This document shows positions 10,430-21,124 of a stretch of DNA of 64,000 nt, one piece after another. The stretch covers positions 141,757,368 to 141,821,367 of the forward strand of contig JALGPY010000001.1 in NCBI GenBank assembly GCA_023055425.1, written 5' to 3'. The notes below the pieces were generated by a model. It worked only from the letters and a program-made list of their open reading frames with translations, made no database searches and was not told the origin of the DNA. Origin of the DNA: Linanthus parryae (lineage: Eukaryota > Streptophyta > Magnoliopsida > Ericales > Polemoniaceae). Positions within the stretch are counted from its first letter, which is position 1, and each line of letters begins with the position of its first letter. Both the position numbers and the translations under genes were made by a program.

Positions 10430-11411
10430 ATGGATTCTTCTGAATCTAGGCACTGGAAGGGCGCTATAAAGAGTGAAATTGACTCTATTGTTTCTGATGG
10501 AACATGGGAGTTAGTTGATCTCCCTCCAGGGTGTTCTACTATCGGGTGCAGGTGGATCTTTAAGAAGAAGTTGAACCCCGACGGGTCAAATCGATAAGTA
10601 CAAGGATAGACTGGTTGCTAAAGGTTTTGTGCAAAGGGAAGGTATTGATTACTTTGATACATACTCTCCAGTTGCTAGGATGACAACAATCCGAATGCTT
10701 ATAGCATTGGCTTCGGTCCATGGTCTTACAATCCATCAGATGGATGTTAAGACAGCCTTTCTTCATGGTGATCTTGAAGAAGAGATTTATATGGATCAGC
10801 CTGAGGGGTTTGTTGCATCAGGCAATGAAAGGAAAGTATGTAAGTTAATCAAGTCCCTTTACGGCTTGAAACAAGCTCCCAAGGATTGGCATAAAAAGTT
10901 TGATGAAACTGTTTTGCCGTTCGGTTTTATTATGAATGAAAGTGACAAGTGTGTCTACGCCAAAGTTAAGGGTAGTGAATGTATGATTTTATGCCTATAT
11001 GTGGATGATATTTTGTTGTTTGAAACCAATATTGAGATTATTAATGAGACAAAAGCTTTCTTGACTAGGCATTTTGAGATGAAGGATATGGGTGAGGCTA
11101 GTGTGATTCTTGGACTGAAGTTGACTCAGTCAGCTGAGGGAATAACCTTATCTCAATCTCATTATATAGAGAAATCTATACTTGAGAAATATGATTATCC
11201 ACAGTGTAGAATCGCTAGTACACCCTATGATCCTAAAATTGCCTTAGTCAAGAATTCTTCAGGTGTACCTGTGTCTCAATTAAGGCATTCTCAGATTATT
11301 GGAAGTTTGCAGTATCTTGCTAACTGTACTAGATTGGATATTTCATATTCCGTGTCTAAGTTGGCTAGATATACTAGATGTCCAAACAGAACTCATTTGG
11401 GATGCTCTTGA
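10430..11411 (+). pseudogene. Copia reverse transcriptase, nearly intact frame
   Basis: The N-terminal RT block (HWKGAIKSEIDSI, CRWIFKKKLNPDGS) is frame-disrupted near 10590. From 10629 the frame is open for 260 residues: DTYSPVARMTTIR, the first catalytic block MDVKTAFLHGDL, SLYGLKQAP, and the catalytic YVDD at about 11000. IGSLQYLANCTRLDISY follows. A 1-bp shift near 11400 separates it from RNase H. Confidence 0.92.
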
Positions 11412-11926
11412 TAGAGTGCTTAGATATCTGAAAGGCACAATGTACCTAAGTTTACACTACAGGAGATTTCCTGGTGTACTTGAGGGGTACAGTGATGCAA
11501 GTTGGATAGCTAAGAAGTCCGGTTCCAATGGAGTGACTGGATATGTGTTCACCTTGGCAGGTGGAGCAATGTCCTAGAAGTCGAACAAACAGACTATTGT
11601 AACTCGGTCTACTTTTCAGGCTGAGTTGGGTGCGCTTGATGCCACGGGGACGGAGGCTGAATGGTTACACGGACTTATGTCCGCTATATCTGTAGTAAGC
11701 AAACCGCTTCCTGCTATTACTATTCATTGTGATAGTCGGACGACTATCGACAAGATTATCAGTAAAAAGTATAATGCTAAAACGAGGAGACACATCCAAG
11801 TTAGACTAAAGTCTATAAGGGGTTTAGTGTCTGATAGGATCATAGCTGTTGAGTTCATAGGAACTCGGAATAATACAGCTGATCCTTTGACTAAAGGACA
11901 GGAACCTGCTGTGGTCCTTAAGTTGA
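11412..11926 (+). pseudogene. Copia RNase H, broken
   Basis: Catalytic blocks are recognisable: LEGYSDASWI (first Asp), FQAELGALDA (Glu; normally EAEY), HCDSRTTI (Asp) and the end block VEFIGTRNNTADPLTKG. A TAG at 11575-11577 interrupts the domain. Together these show an RNA-degrading domain that followed the RT in the polyprotein. Confidence 0.9.
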
Positions 11927-12502
11927 GGTTGGGGATGGGACTAACAACCCATCGTAGTTCATCAACAGTGGGAACCCAATACACATGAGAGGAGATCCCT
12001 CGAAAGTGTATTCAATGTGGTAATAACAAGCTGTGAGGATGAACTGGTGGTACCTTTGCTACATAGATGATACATTTGTATCGGAGTCTATCCCCTGAAA
12101 ACCTAAAAGTTACTAATACTGCCAGGATAGCAAGAGTTATTTGAACTCTGAATGGGGTCAAGTCTTTTGACGAGATGGTGGCAGACATCTCTAGAGATTC
12201 CCAGCTAAGCGAATGTAATTGTGCGGTCGCAATTAGAGGAAAGGGTTATTCTTTGAAGCATTCGACGAACATGATGGAGACAAGACCATTAATGTCTCAA
12301 AGCCGTAGATTGGCACCATAGCCGTTGACTTGTCGTCTTCTATGGAGTATGATTACACTATACGGATTAAGATTCAAGGTGAAATATTCCATCTGAATCC
12401 GGTAGTCATCGAAGTAGAGGACTTAGGAGGGTTCGAACCCGGAAGGGTACCGACTCTGAAAACCAAGTCATGATGAGAACTCTGTGTGAATTTCTATATG
12501 AA

Positions 12503-12514
12503 ATTGTAGGGGAT
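12503..12514 (+). other. Polypurine tract of the copia element
   Basis: The stretch AATTGTAGGGGAT immediately precedes the TG of the 3' LTR at 12515. It is in the position and orientation for plus-strand priming, though only partly purine. Confidence 0.6.
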
Positions 12515-13420
12515 TGTTAGAAATGGATAGTTAAATCCATGGAGAAATGGAAGCAAGCTTGGTAGCTTGAGGAAGCTTGAAACCAAGATAGTAATTAGTC
12601 CCACATTGGTACTCAAAAGGTGGGTATGTGGCTTTATATGGTTTCACACACATGGGTAGTGTATAATTACTAAGGTGTGTGGAGGACCATGGGTGTTCTT
12701 GTGTGCCTCGCGCACACACACACACGCACGTCGCCGCCGCCTCGCCACGCCTTGCCTCAGGTCGGGTCGGACCGGGTCGAAGGGCGATTTGGGCGAAATG
12801 TCGCAGTGTCTCGCGTCCGCGAGGCGACCTGGCGCGAGAGTATAACTCAGTTTTGGTCCATTACACACCAGTTTAATTTTTAATTAATGGGTGTTTTATT
12901 AATGGAATCAAAACGGGTTTTGACCACATTAATGGGAATTAATTAGGACATAATGGCATCAGTTTTCCATATCTGTTTTAAATGGTGAAAAACGTTGGTC
13001 ATTCGATTGTCCTGCACGATTGCTTGTGACTTCTTTCTCTCTCTCAAAATCCGATCTACTTGTGTGTTCTTGGCGAACTGAGGTGTTGATCGTCGTTGAT
13101 CTTCGGCGTTGCTGTGACAAAGAAGATCGGAGCTGTTTTTATCCTGGAAGGGTCATTGCCGGCGTCCCAACACAGCGTAAGTGGGGGCGATTATATCTTC
13201 AAGAACAATCAGACCTTCTAGCAAGACCTGACGACTCAGCTGATTTTTCCAAATATTATTATGGCGTGGATTAGAGGTATGTCTAATCTGCTTTATTTTA
13301 AACAGTTTCTAATATGTATACTGTTTATCTTGATGTTTTGTTACCTGCGTTGCTTGGGCCATGTATTGTTAAATAAATTGGCATGTCTAAAATTGATAAT
13401 TTTAGTGTTTAGATCCAACA
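12515..13420 (+). repeat. 3' LTR of the copia element
   Basis: Same sequence as 6987-7864 with scattered substitutions and small indels (906 versus 878 bp). The TATAAAT of the 5' LTR is TATAACT here. Ends TAGATCCAACA, followed by the TGAAG duplication. Confidence 0.95.
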
Positions 13421-13446
13421 TGAAGTACTAGGTGTATGATGTAAAT

Positions 13447-13612
13447 ATTTAGGAAATTCCGAAAAGACGCTACTTCCTCTGGAACTTTTCGATTGTCTTT
13501 TTTCCACTGTTCACCAGGTCAAAGTGACGCGCTGATTTGATTGAGCAAAACAATGTAAGAATTTGACAATATTTTATGGTGTTGTAAAGTAAGGTTACTC
13601 TACAACACCATG
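13447..13612 (+). repeat. Short dispersed repeat, also found inverted in the GATA intron
   Basis: The core GAATTTGACAATATTTT (from about 13559) followed by a small palindrome (GTGTTGTA ... TACAACAC) matches, in reverse complement and over about 70 bp, the segment 39788-39855 inside the intron of the GATA gene. This suggests a small non-coding transposon-like repeat. Confidence 0.55.
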
Positions 13613-13865
13613 GAAATATACCAAAAAGAATGACATCATTTTGCTATCCAAATTACCAGGTCAAAGTTATATGGTTACATGTTAGCAAAGTCAAATGTGA
13701 AGTATCAGGCGAAACAGAGATAAAAAAATAAGAAAAATCATTTTGATTGTTTGAAATGAATAAGAAAAATCATTAGATAAATAGTAAAAAGGAATTAAAA
13801 GGATTTTGGAGGAATTAAATTCTGATATTAATCTCCAAAAAATTCTACTACGGCCCAAAAATTTA

Positions 13866-13900
13866 GGGCCATAGTTCAGTGGTAGAGCAATTGACTGCAA
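13866..13900 (+). pseudogene. 5' half of a tRNA-Cys(GCA)-like sequence
   Basis: GGGCCATAGTTCAGTGGTAG followed by AGCAATTGACTGCA resembles the acceptor 5' strand, D-arm and anticodon arm (GCA) of plant nuclear tRNA-Cys. It stops right after the anticodon; no T-arm follows. The fragment lies between two imperfect direct copies of a roughly 30-bp block (ATCTCCAAAA...TTCTAC), at 13831-13860 and 13900-13930. Confidence 0.6.
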
Positions 13901-14083
13901 TCTCCAAAATTCTACCACGACCCTAAAATTTTGGAAATTGATGATTTACTCCTGTCTTATGCTAAATTGCCAATATTCCCCCACTCTCAAATGAGGTATT
14001 TCAGTTATCATATTTAGGGAAAGCTAGGTGGCTAAATTTAGACTTTTTTTTTTTTTTTTTTAGGAGCAAAGAAATTTCATTAA

Positions 14084-17000
14084 TTATGGGCAGTCATACC
14101 CAAGACATCCAAATGAAATACATTTTTCAACCAATTGTGGGATAACCGAATAGTACGACATATCATCCTCAACATAGCCCTTCTTTTCAAAAGAATGGGC
14201 TAGCTGGTTGCCGTTTCTAGGAACAAAGGAATAAGTGATTTCACTAAACTGTTTGGCTAGTTGATTGCAGGTTTCCAGGACTTCCTTCATATCAACTAGT
14301 GCTGTTGCTAGCTTCATCTTCCCACAACTTCCAACCTTGAGTAGATTTATAGCTACCTGAGAGTCTGATTCTACTTCAACTTTCTCAAAGTGAAGTTCCC
14401 TAGCCAGTTCAAGACCACCCTGGACAGCCATGAGCTCTGAAATCAGCGGAGACCTTTGTCTGGGGAGGCGCTGATGTCGGGCCGCGATGAAACTCCCTTC
14501 ACTGTCGCGAATAACGAAGCCTACTCCCGTCGCCTGCCCAGATTCTGACCACGCAGCGTCCGAATTCATCTTGACTCGACCCATAGCCGGACCTTTCCAC
14601 CGTTTATCACCATCTTCAGGTTTCATGAAGCTATCACCCAACAAACCTCTGATTTTAGCTTCTTTAAACCAGTGGATATAATCCTTACCCATGCTAGCAA
14701 CTTCAGAGGGGGATTTGGAGATATTATTAAAACGTAAATTATTTCTTTGCCGCGGGATTGCCCAAATCGTAACCACGAAAGTTTCACAAATATCAGTCGG
14801 ATTGGTGCTCAGAACTGAGGCAATAATATCCCTTGCATTACCTGATAGTGAATGCGCAAACTCCCCTCCAATTGCATCAATCCAAACTCTCTGGGCAAAA
14901 CTACACTGGAACAAAATATGGGTCTCCGTTTCAAAGCCTTCTTCACAATTTTGACACATAACAGGAACTGCCATACCTCGATTTCTCAGATTTGTGGCCA
15001 CTGCTAGTGACGAATGCCAGGCCCTCCAAGTTGTTTGCAGCATTTTCTTTGGGATTTTGAGTCGCCAAAAATTTTTTAGCCACGGTCTATCAATATGACC
15101 CAAAGACGAAGATGGTTCACCTTTCGATTTCACAACCTGAGCTCGGTAGCCGGAGGCTACACTGTACAAACCATCATCCGAGAGACCCCAAGAGAATGAA
15201 TCTGGGGAGGTACAATCCTGCAATGGAATGGTTTTCATGATGTCCACATCAACTGGTAGCAAAAGTTGAGCCAACTTTGCTTCATCCCAACACTGTGCCG
15301 AATGGTTTAAAAGCGAACTAACCTTCAAATCTTCGCTTCCCATAGGGCAACTAGTAATAACCTGGAAAGTACTAAAGCGTACTCCGAAACGCATACGAAA
15401 TTTGAGTACTTGGAGCAACTTCTACATCAAGAATCGTGGAACTGCGATAATACTTGGCTTTCAACACTCGACTAATTAGACTACCCGGATTTCTCAGCAA
15501 TCTCCAAGTGTGTTTGGCTAACAACGCAATATTGAAATCATAGAAATCTCGAAAACCAATACCTCCATTTTATTTTGTTTTCTTCATCTTCTCCCACGCC
15601 ACCCAATTAATCTTCTTTTGACTTTCATCGCCACCCCACCAAAACTGGCGAACTAGGCGCTCAAGATCTAAGCAAGTCTTCTTTGGGATCAAAAAGCAGC
15701 TCATAGTGTAATTTGGGATCGCCTGGATGACTGCTTTGATAAGTACTTCTTTCCCAGCTGTAGATAACTCTTTTCCTTTCCACCTCTTCAATTTCCTTTG
15801 CACCCTTTCCGGTAAAAAAGCAAAGGTTGTCGTTCTTCGTCTTCCAATAGAGGTTGGTAGACCCAGATAACTATCATGCTCAGTGACAACCGGAACTCCG
15901 CAAAGTTGGCTCAATAAGATTTTGTCTTCCTCACTTACATAATCTGAGAATAATACTGAAGATTTCTCGAGATTAAGCCTTTGACCTGAGGCTTCTTCGT
16001 AATACTGCAATATCTCGCGGAGATTTGCAATCTCATCACTTGTGGCCTTCGTAAAAAGGAGACTATCATCTGCAAAGAAGAGGTGTGATATAATCGGACC
16101 ACCCCTGGATGCTGCAAGGCCAGAGAGACGTCCGTCCTGTACAGCAAGAGTCAAACTGCGTGAGAGAGTTTCACTAACAAGTAAGAACAAGTAGGGTGAT
16201 AATGGACACCCTTGTCGTAATCCCCTCTCTGGAATGATAGATCCCTGCACTTCACCATTAACGATGAGACTATAGGATACCATTGTCACACATTTCATGA
16301 CAATATTTATCCACCGAAGGCCGAAACACATCCTTTCAAGTACTGCTCGTAAAAAATCCCATTCTACTCTGTCATAAGCTTTACTCATGTCAGCTTTGAG
16401 GGCCAAAAAACCAACTTTGCCTTTCTTCCTGTTCTTCATGGTATGGAGGAGCTCAAAAGCTGTAATGGTGTTATCAGAGATGAGCCTTCCAGGCACAAAG
16501 GCACTCTGATTCTCTGCAATCAACGAACTCAGAATAGTCTTCAATCTATTTGCCATAGCCTTATTAACAATCTTATAAATTTTATTACATAAACTTATAG
16601 GGCGTAAATCAGTAGCTCTTCTAACTTGCTTAACTTTAGGAATAAGAGCTATAAGAGTATGGTTGAACCTGGCAATATCTCCATCTCCGTTCAGGATTTG
16701 TAGACAAGTGTCTACTACATCCGGACCCACTATGCTCCAATTCTTCTGGTAAAAAAGAGCAGGAAAACCATCCGAACCTGGAGCTTTCACAGGTGCCAAC
16801 TGCCCGAGTGCTTCGTGGACATCATCCCCTGTAAAAGGTTGATTCATGAAGTTGCGCTGCTCCAAGGATACCAGCTGCTCAATACCCGGCATCACCGGCT
16901 CCATCTGTAATCTAGTCGGATCGGAGGAAGTAAAAATAATTTTGAAATAATCTTCAAGAATACCAACTACCTGCTGTGGATCCTCCGTCCATAACCCAGC

Positions 17001-18142
17001 TCCATCTTCCAGGCCGCAAATGCGATTCCGAGCCTTCCGAATATTCGCCTTGCGATGAAAGAAACCTGTATTCTGGTCCCCTTTTTGCATCCACATCTCT
17101 CTAGATCTTGCCTCCACATCTCTTCCTCCCTGAGTAAGAGCTGTAGAATATCCTCCCTAATGGATTTAGCCTCCATCAGAGCCATAGATGTCTGAGACCC
17201 TTTGGTAATGGTCCGGAGCCGGCCACGCAACTGTTTGATCTGTCTCCTGACATTACCGAAAGTATTAAACTCCCATGTCTTCAAAGATCGTGCTATAGTC
17301 GGTAATCTGATATCAACTGGCTCGCCAGAAGTAGTCCAAGTGCTCGAAATAAGTTCCTTGCAGCCTGGATGGTGTAGCCACATTGCTTCAAACTGAAACC
17401 TCCTATTCACACGTCTTTCTGTCCCCGCCTCTAAGCTCCAGAAAGCTTCAATAGGAACATGGTCTGAAACTTCAGCAATCAAATGCTGAACCCTTGCCCT
17501 GCCGAAAGTATCAATCCACGTATCAGACACCAAACAACGATCAAGTCTCTCCCTGATTGCTGCTTCATCCCCTTGATTGTTGCTCCAAGTGAAGCGTGAT
17601 CCAGAGAAGCCCATGTCACGTAACTGTAGCCGATTGACAACACTACAAAAACCCTCTATCTGACTGAAGGGGACTGAGCGACCCCCTTCCTTCTCCAAGA
17701 TAGACGAGAAAGCGTTGAAATCACCAACTACACACCAGGGATTATCCCCTGGATAAAGCATCTCAAGAACCCTCCAAGTGTTATGTCTCTCGTTTCTATC
17801 AGGATCGCCATAGAAGCCAGTGAAAAAACCCTGTTTAGACGCATCCACTAAACAAAGAGTGCCATGTATATGATGATCAGACCAAGTATCCAGATCAAAA
17901 AGGACTGAATCATCCCACAGAAGGGCTAGGCCACCCCTCCTGCCCCCTTCACTTCCGTCACAATCTCTGTAAATGCCATTTTGAAAGCCCAATCTTCTCT
18001 TCACACGGTCCATCTCCTTTGCACACAGTTTGGTTTCCATCAAGAAAATCAAATTCGGCCTTTGTCTCCTCACAAGATCATGAAGAGACACGACGCTACG
18101 GGGGTTGCCAAGCCCCCGCACGTTCCAGCTTAGGAGATTCAT
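14084..18142 (-). pseudogene. LINE ORF2: endonuclease, reverse transcriptase, RNase H
   Basis: ATG at 18142 starts MNLLSWNVRGLG, the N-terminus of plant L1 APE-like endonuclease. METKLC, VVGDFNAF and SDHVPIEAF carry the catalytic Glu, Asp/Asn and Asp-His. A frameshift near 17110 (EEEMWRQ versus the downstream WMQKGDQNTGFFHRKA frame) separates it from the RT. The RT shows KAPGSDGFPA, LRPISLCN, SAFVPGR and the catalytic FADDSLLF. A TAA near 15572 and another shift near 15420 precede the zf-RVT block and a C-terminal RNase H with MNSDAAW, SELMAV and VESDSQ as acidic residues. The product would nick the target and copy the element RNA from the nick. The start overlaps the ORF1 stop by the four bases ATGA, suggesting termination-reinitiation. 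Confidence 0.93.
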
Positions 18143-19707
18143 GGCGCCTGGCTAGGCTGCATCGCAGCCTCAACCAATATAGTGGGTGGGTTCTTTGAGG
18201 CTGCCCCGTCCTTTTTCGGAATCTGTGATTCAGAAACCTGTTGTGTCATACCCTTTTGCAATCCATTAGCCGAGATCATTTGAGAATTTGCAAGTTTTAC
18301 GGTGCTAACAGAAGACTTTGGCATATTCACGTGGGCTTTATGACCTGGTACTATCTGTGGTTTAGTACCGTGATCAGTAGGCTTACCGAGAGTTGAGTTT
18401 GATTGGGAAGCCACTGATTTTGCTCCCTGACCAGTGGTGAGACCACTTCTTTCTCCACCCCCTCTGCCACGGGACACTCTACCTCCCCTGCCTCTTACTG
18501 CTGTCTGAGATCTCTCTTTACCCTTCGGATTCGGCGAAAGGTTAACTTCGCTGACCTTTCTCTTAGCCCCACCCACCGTTGTTCCCGCGGACTTCATCAA
18601 AGACTTCCCTTTAACCTGAGCCGATAGTTTACGACGTTGAGGGGGACTGCTATTGATTTCAGTTTTGGCTAGTGGGTTGTCGAAAGTCACAACCTGTTCT
18701 CGATCCCCCGCAGTAGTACTTCCCAGCTTGTCACTCATCACTGTTTCATCCGCCATGGGTGGTTGTCCGGTGGGGTTACTGTCATACTCGTCATCTGCCA
18801 CAGAGTCCAGGCCATCAGAAGACATTAAGTCCAGATCGTTCAAATTCCCTGCTAATTCTTCTCCTTGTTCCACATCCCATCCTTCTTCGTCTGAAGGAAT
18901 CTTCGAGCCCACCTTTGATGAAGTTTTTTGCCCTTCTACCGCCTCCTCAATGATATCAGCAAGACGTCTTTTTGGAGGGGGTCGAAAAAATAGCCATTCA
19001 CCGAAGCCAGGGTTCTCCCCAATCATCTCCTCCTCCGATTTGGTTTGCAGTCTTCATCGTAGTGTCCAAACCGTCCACACCATGAACATACACAGGAATG
19101 CGTTCAAATTTGAAGTCCAACCAAATCTTTCGGCCTCTAACTGATATATAACCCCCCCCCTTACCAGTGGTTCTGATAGATTAATCCGTACTCTCACTCG
19201 CATGTAGTCACCATCCGGCCCCGAGAGGATTCTATCATCTGTTTTCATTACTTGACCAGCACGGCTAGCAAAACGCTTGAGATCAGCCTCCGTTTGCAGG
19301 AACAGAGGGATATTTATTACTTGCATCCATGTATCAATAGTCTCAAGATCTACTTCATCAATACTAGCAGTGATTGTCCAATGTTTGAGAGCAAGAACAT
19401 TGTTATCGAAGATCCACGGGCCACCTTGAAGAACTTGCTCTAGAGAAGACATGGAAGGAAATTAAAAGATGAAGCAGTTGTTTCTTGGTTCGTGAATCTT
19501 TACCTTCTCACCTTCAGGCCATATCTTCTTGAAGAGGACCTTCATGGCCCAGACGTTGAAGCGAATCGGGAACAAAAACGATCCAATAAGACACGGTCCC
19601 AGGCCTTCCATCACATTTGTGCAGTACTCATCATCGTTAACATCTACATATTCTTCCACGATTGAAAGCTTCCCAAAACTGTGGGAGAGCCTATCCCCTT
19701 CATTCAT
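18139..19707 (-). pseudogene. LINE ORF1: DUF4283/zinc-knuckle RNA-binding protein
   Basis: A likely ATG at 19707 (MNEGDRLSHSFGKL) begins the protein; the frame is open further upstream without ATG. The DUF4283 fold is recognised by LEQVLQGGPWIFDNNVLAL and DTWMQVINIPLFLQTE. A stop codon near 19463 splits this domain. A CCHC knuckle CSWCGRFGHYDEDC (C-X2-C-X4-H-X4-C) can be read only in another frame around 19035-19085, so a frameshift precedes it. The C-terminal part (from 19026) is long, Ser/Lys/Gly-rich and disordered, ending in a TGA overlapping the ORF2 start. Family role: coating element RNA and assisting reverse transcription. Confidence 0.85.
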
Positions 19708-19903
19708 CGTGAACTTGCTTACCACTGACGCCTTCGTGCTCAAGATTTTAGTTCTTTGATCAGAGAGATCGGTGAGAAACAAAGATCTATGCAGCGGAGG
19801 AAAACTTGGAACCCTAGTCGCCCTTCACAGGTCTCCGGAAACTTCGGAGCTAGGTTACCCAGCGAAAAAAACTAAATTTAGACTCTTGGATTTAAAGGAA
19901 TTA

Positions 19904-19925
19904 TTCCCTCCGTCCCACCCGTTTC
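19904..19925. repeat. Stowaway-like terminal motif
   Basis: TTCCCTCCGTCCCACCCGTT follows a TA dinucleotide and resembles the CTCCCTCCGTCCCA ends of plant Stowaway/mariner MITEs. A related motif in reverse complement occurs at 30991-31014. GTCCCACCCGTTTCTT is repeated once more at about 19948. Confidence 0.5.
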
Positions 19926-20890
19926 TTAAATTTTCCTTATTAGGACGTCCCACCCGTTTCTTCAGACTTTTCTAAAATGGACAATTTTTACAGATAAAAT
20001 ACCATCTTACCCCTATTGTAAAAATATACACACTGATTTTTTATTGGCCCTAATTAATTTGGATTTCCAAAATAATCAAGTTAATTAGGCCCAATTGTAA
20101 CAACAGACTAATTAAATGAAATCAACACAACAACCCAAGCCACATTTTCATAACCCTAATCTATCATAACATCCACCCTTCTATAGAATCCTCTGTTCTT
20201 CAACAACACTATCATCTATCTCTATCTACTCACTTTTCTTCACATCATCCGCATAGATGGAGAGAGAGACGGACGTAAGTGTCGACGCCGCTTCCTCCAT
20301 CGCCCTCTCCTTCTCTCCTCGTCTTCGCGGTGGTGGTTGTAAGCGGCAAATTGATTTGTGGAGCGGCGGCGGTGGTGAGTGAGTCTGCCAAATAAATCGG
20401 GTAAGACTTTCTCCCTCTATCTTCTCTTCTCTTCTGCTAATTCTCTCTCTCTCCATCTCTCTTCTCCCTACTTACAGATCTGTTAATGTTGCTTCTATTC
20501 TCCATGTAGATAGATATGTGAAGGAAGACCATGGAGCTGGTGGAGGTATACCATGGAGGCGGCGGAGGACACGACGGTGGTTTATGTTCAATGGCTTATC
20601 ACCGATGCTCTCTTTTTCTTCTTATTCTTTCTTCTTCTTCTTCTTCTTCTTCAACTCCTTCCGTTCTTCCTTCCTCTTGTTTTTCTTACTTTCAGATCCA
20701 CTTTTACCTATAGATCTACTTCTGTTTATTTAATTTTTTTCTTAAGATTTCTTCTTGAGTTTTGTTGTTCTGTAAAAATTTGATGATAAATTTTGAGATT
20801 TGTGATGTAGTTGAATTTTGTCGGGGTTGAATCTTTCCGTGTTCTTGTTTGCGTGTTAGTTGATTCGTTTTTGGTTTGTGGTAATCTGTT
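19926..20890. other. Non-coding, pyrimidine-rich, leader-like sequence
   Basis: Contains CT-rich stretches (20230-20260, 20405-20470, 20610-20700) and a short frame starting ATG at 20257, followed six codons later by a strong splice-donor-like GTAAGT. It resembles the 5' region of a plant gene, possibly captured by a transposon. I recognise no protein in it. Confidence 0.4.
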
Positions 20891-21124
20891 GAGGAAAATA
20901 TTGGTCTTTAAACCGCCTACAAAGTTGGTCTTACCAATCTACCCGGTGGACTTTAAGTGAGGGTGGGGTCCATTATTATTATGGTTAACCGAGAAAATAA
21001 ACACCAAATATAAAATTAATCAACTTCTTATTAATTAAAACTTCAATTTTCCCATTACCCTCACATCACTATCACTCTCTGCACTCTCTCTCTCTCTCTC
21101 TTTGTAAGTGCGAACACCGTAGAA

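Larger units (their letters stand above)
6982..13425 (+). mobile_element. Ty1/copia LTR retrotransposon, complete but mutated
   Basis: The element spans 6987-13420 between two LTRs and is flanked by the 5-bp duplication TGAAG (6982-6986 and 13421-13425). Domain order on the plus strand is gag, zinc knuckle, protease, GAG-pre-integrase, integrase, reverse transcriptase, RNase H. Integrase before reverse transcriptase defines copia (Pseudoviridae). Multiple stop codons and frameshifts interrupt every large domain, so it cannot encode its own proteins. No canonical initiator-Met primer-binding site follows the 5' LTR. Confidence 0.95.
14032..19884 (-). mobile_element. Full-length L1-type LINE retrotransposon, mutated
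   Basis: The element lies at about 14045-19871 on the minus strand. Its 3' poly-A appears as a T run at 14045-14061. It is bracketed by the 13-bp direct repeat CTAAATTTAGACT (14032-14044 and 19872-19884), a textbook target-site duplication. Two ORFs are present: an ORF1 RNA-binding protein, and an ORF2 with endonuclease, reverse transcriptase, zf-RVT and a plant-type RNase H. The 5.8-kb length and intact 5' UTR make it full length, but stops and frameshifts affect both ORFs. Confidence 0.95.

Noticed and set aside
13866..13940. Functional tRNA-Cys gene
   Set aside because: Only the 5' half is present; no T-arm or 3' acceptor strand can be found after the anticodon.
14487..14954. Plus-strand ORFs inside the LINE
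   Set aside because: Antisense shadows of the RNase H and zf-RVT part of ORF2.
20226..20783. Ser/Phe-rich ORFs before the MULE
   Set aside because: Generated by CTT/TCT repeats; no protein family recognised.
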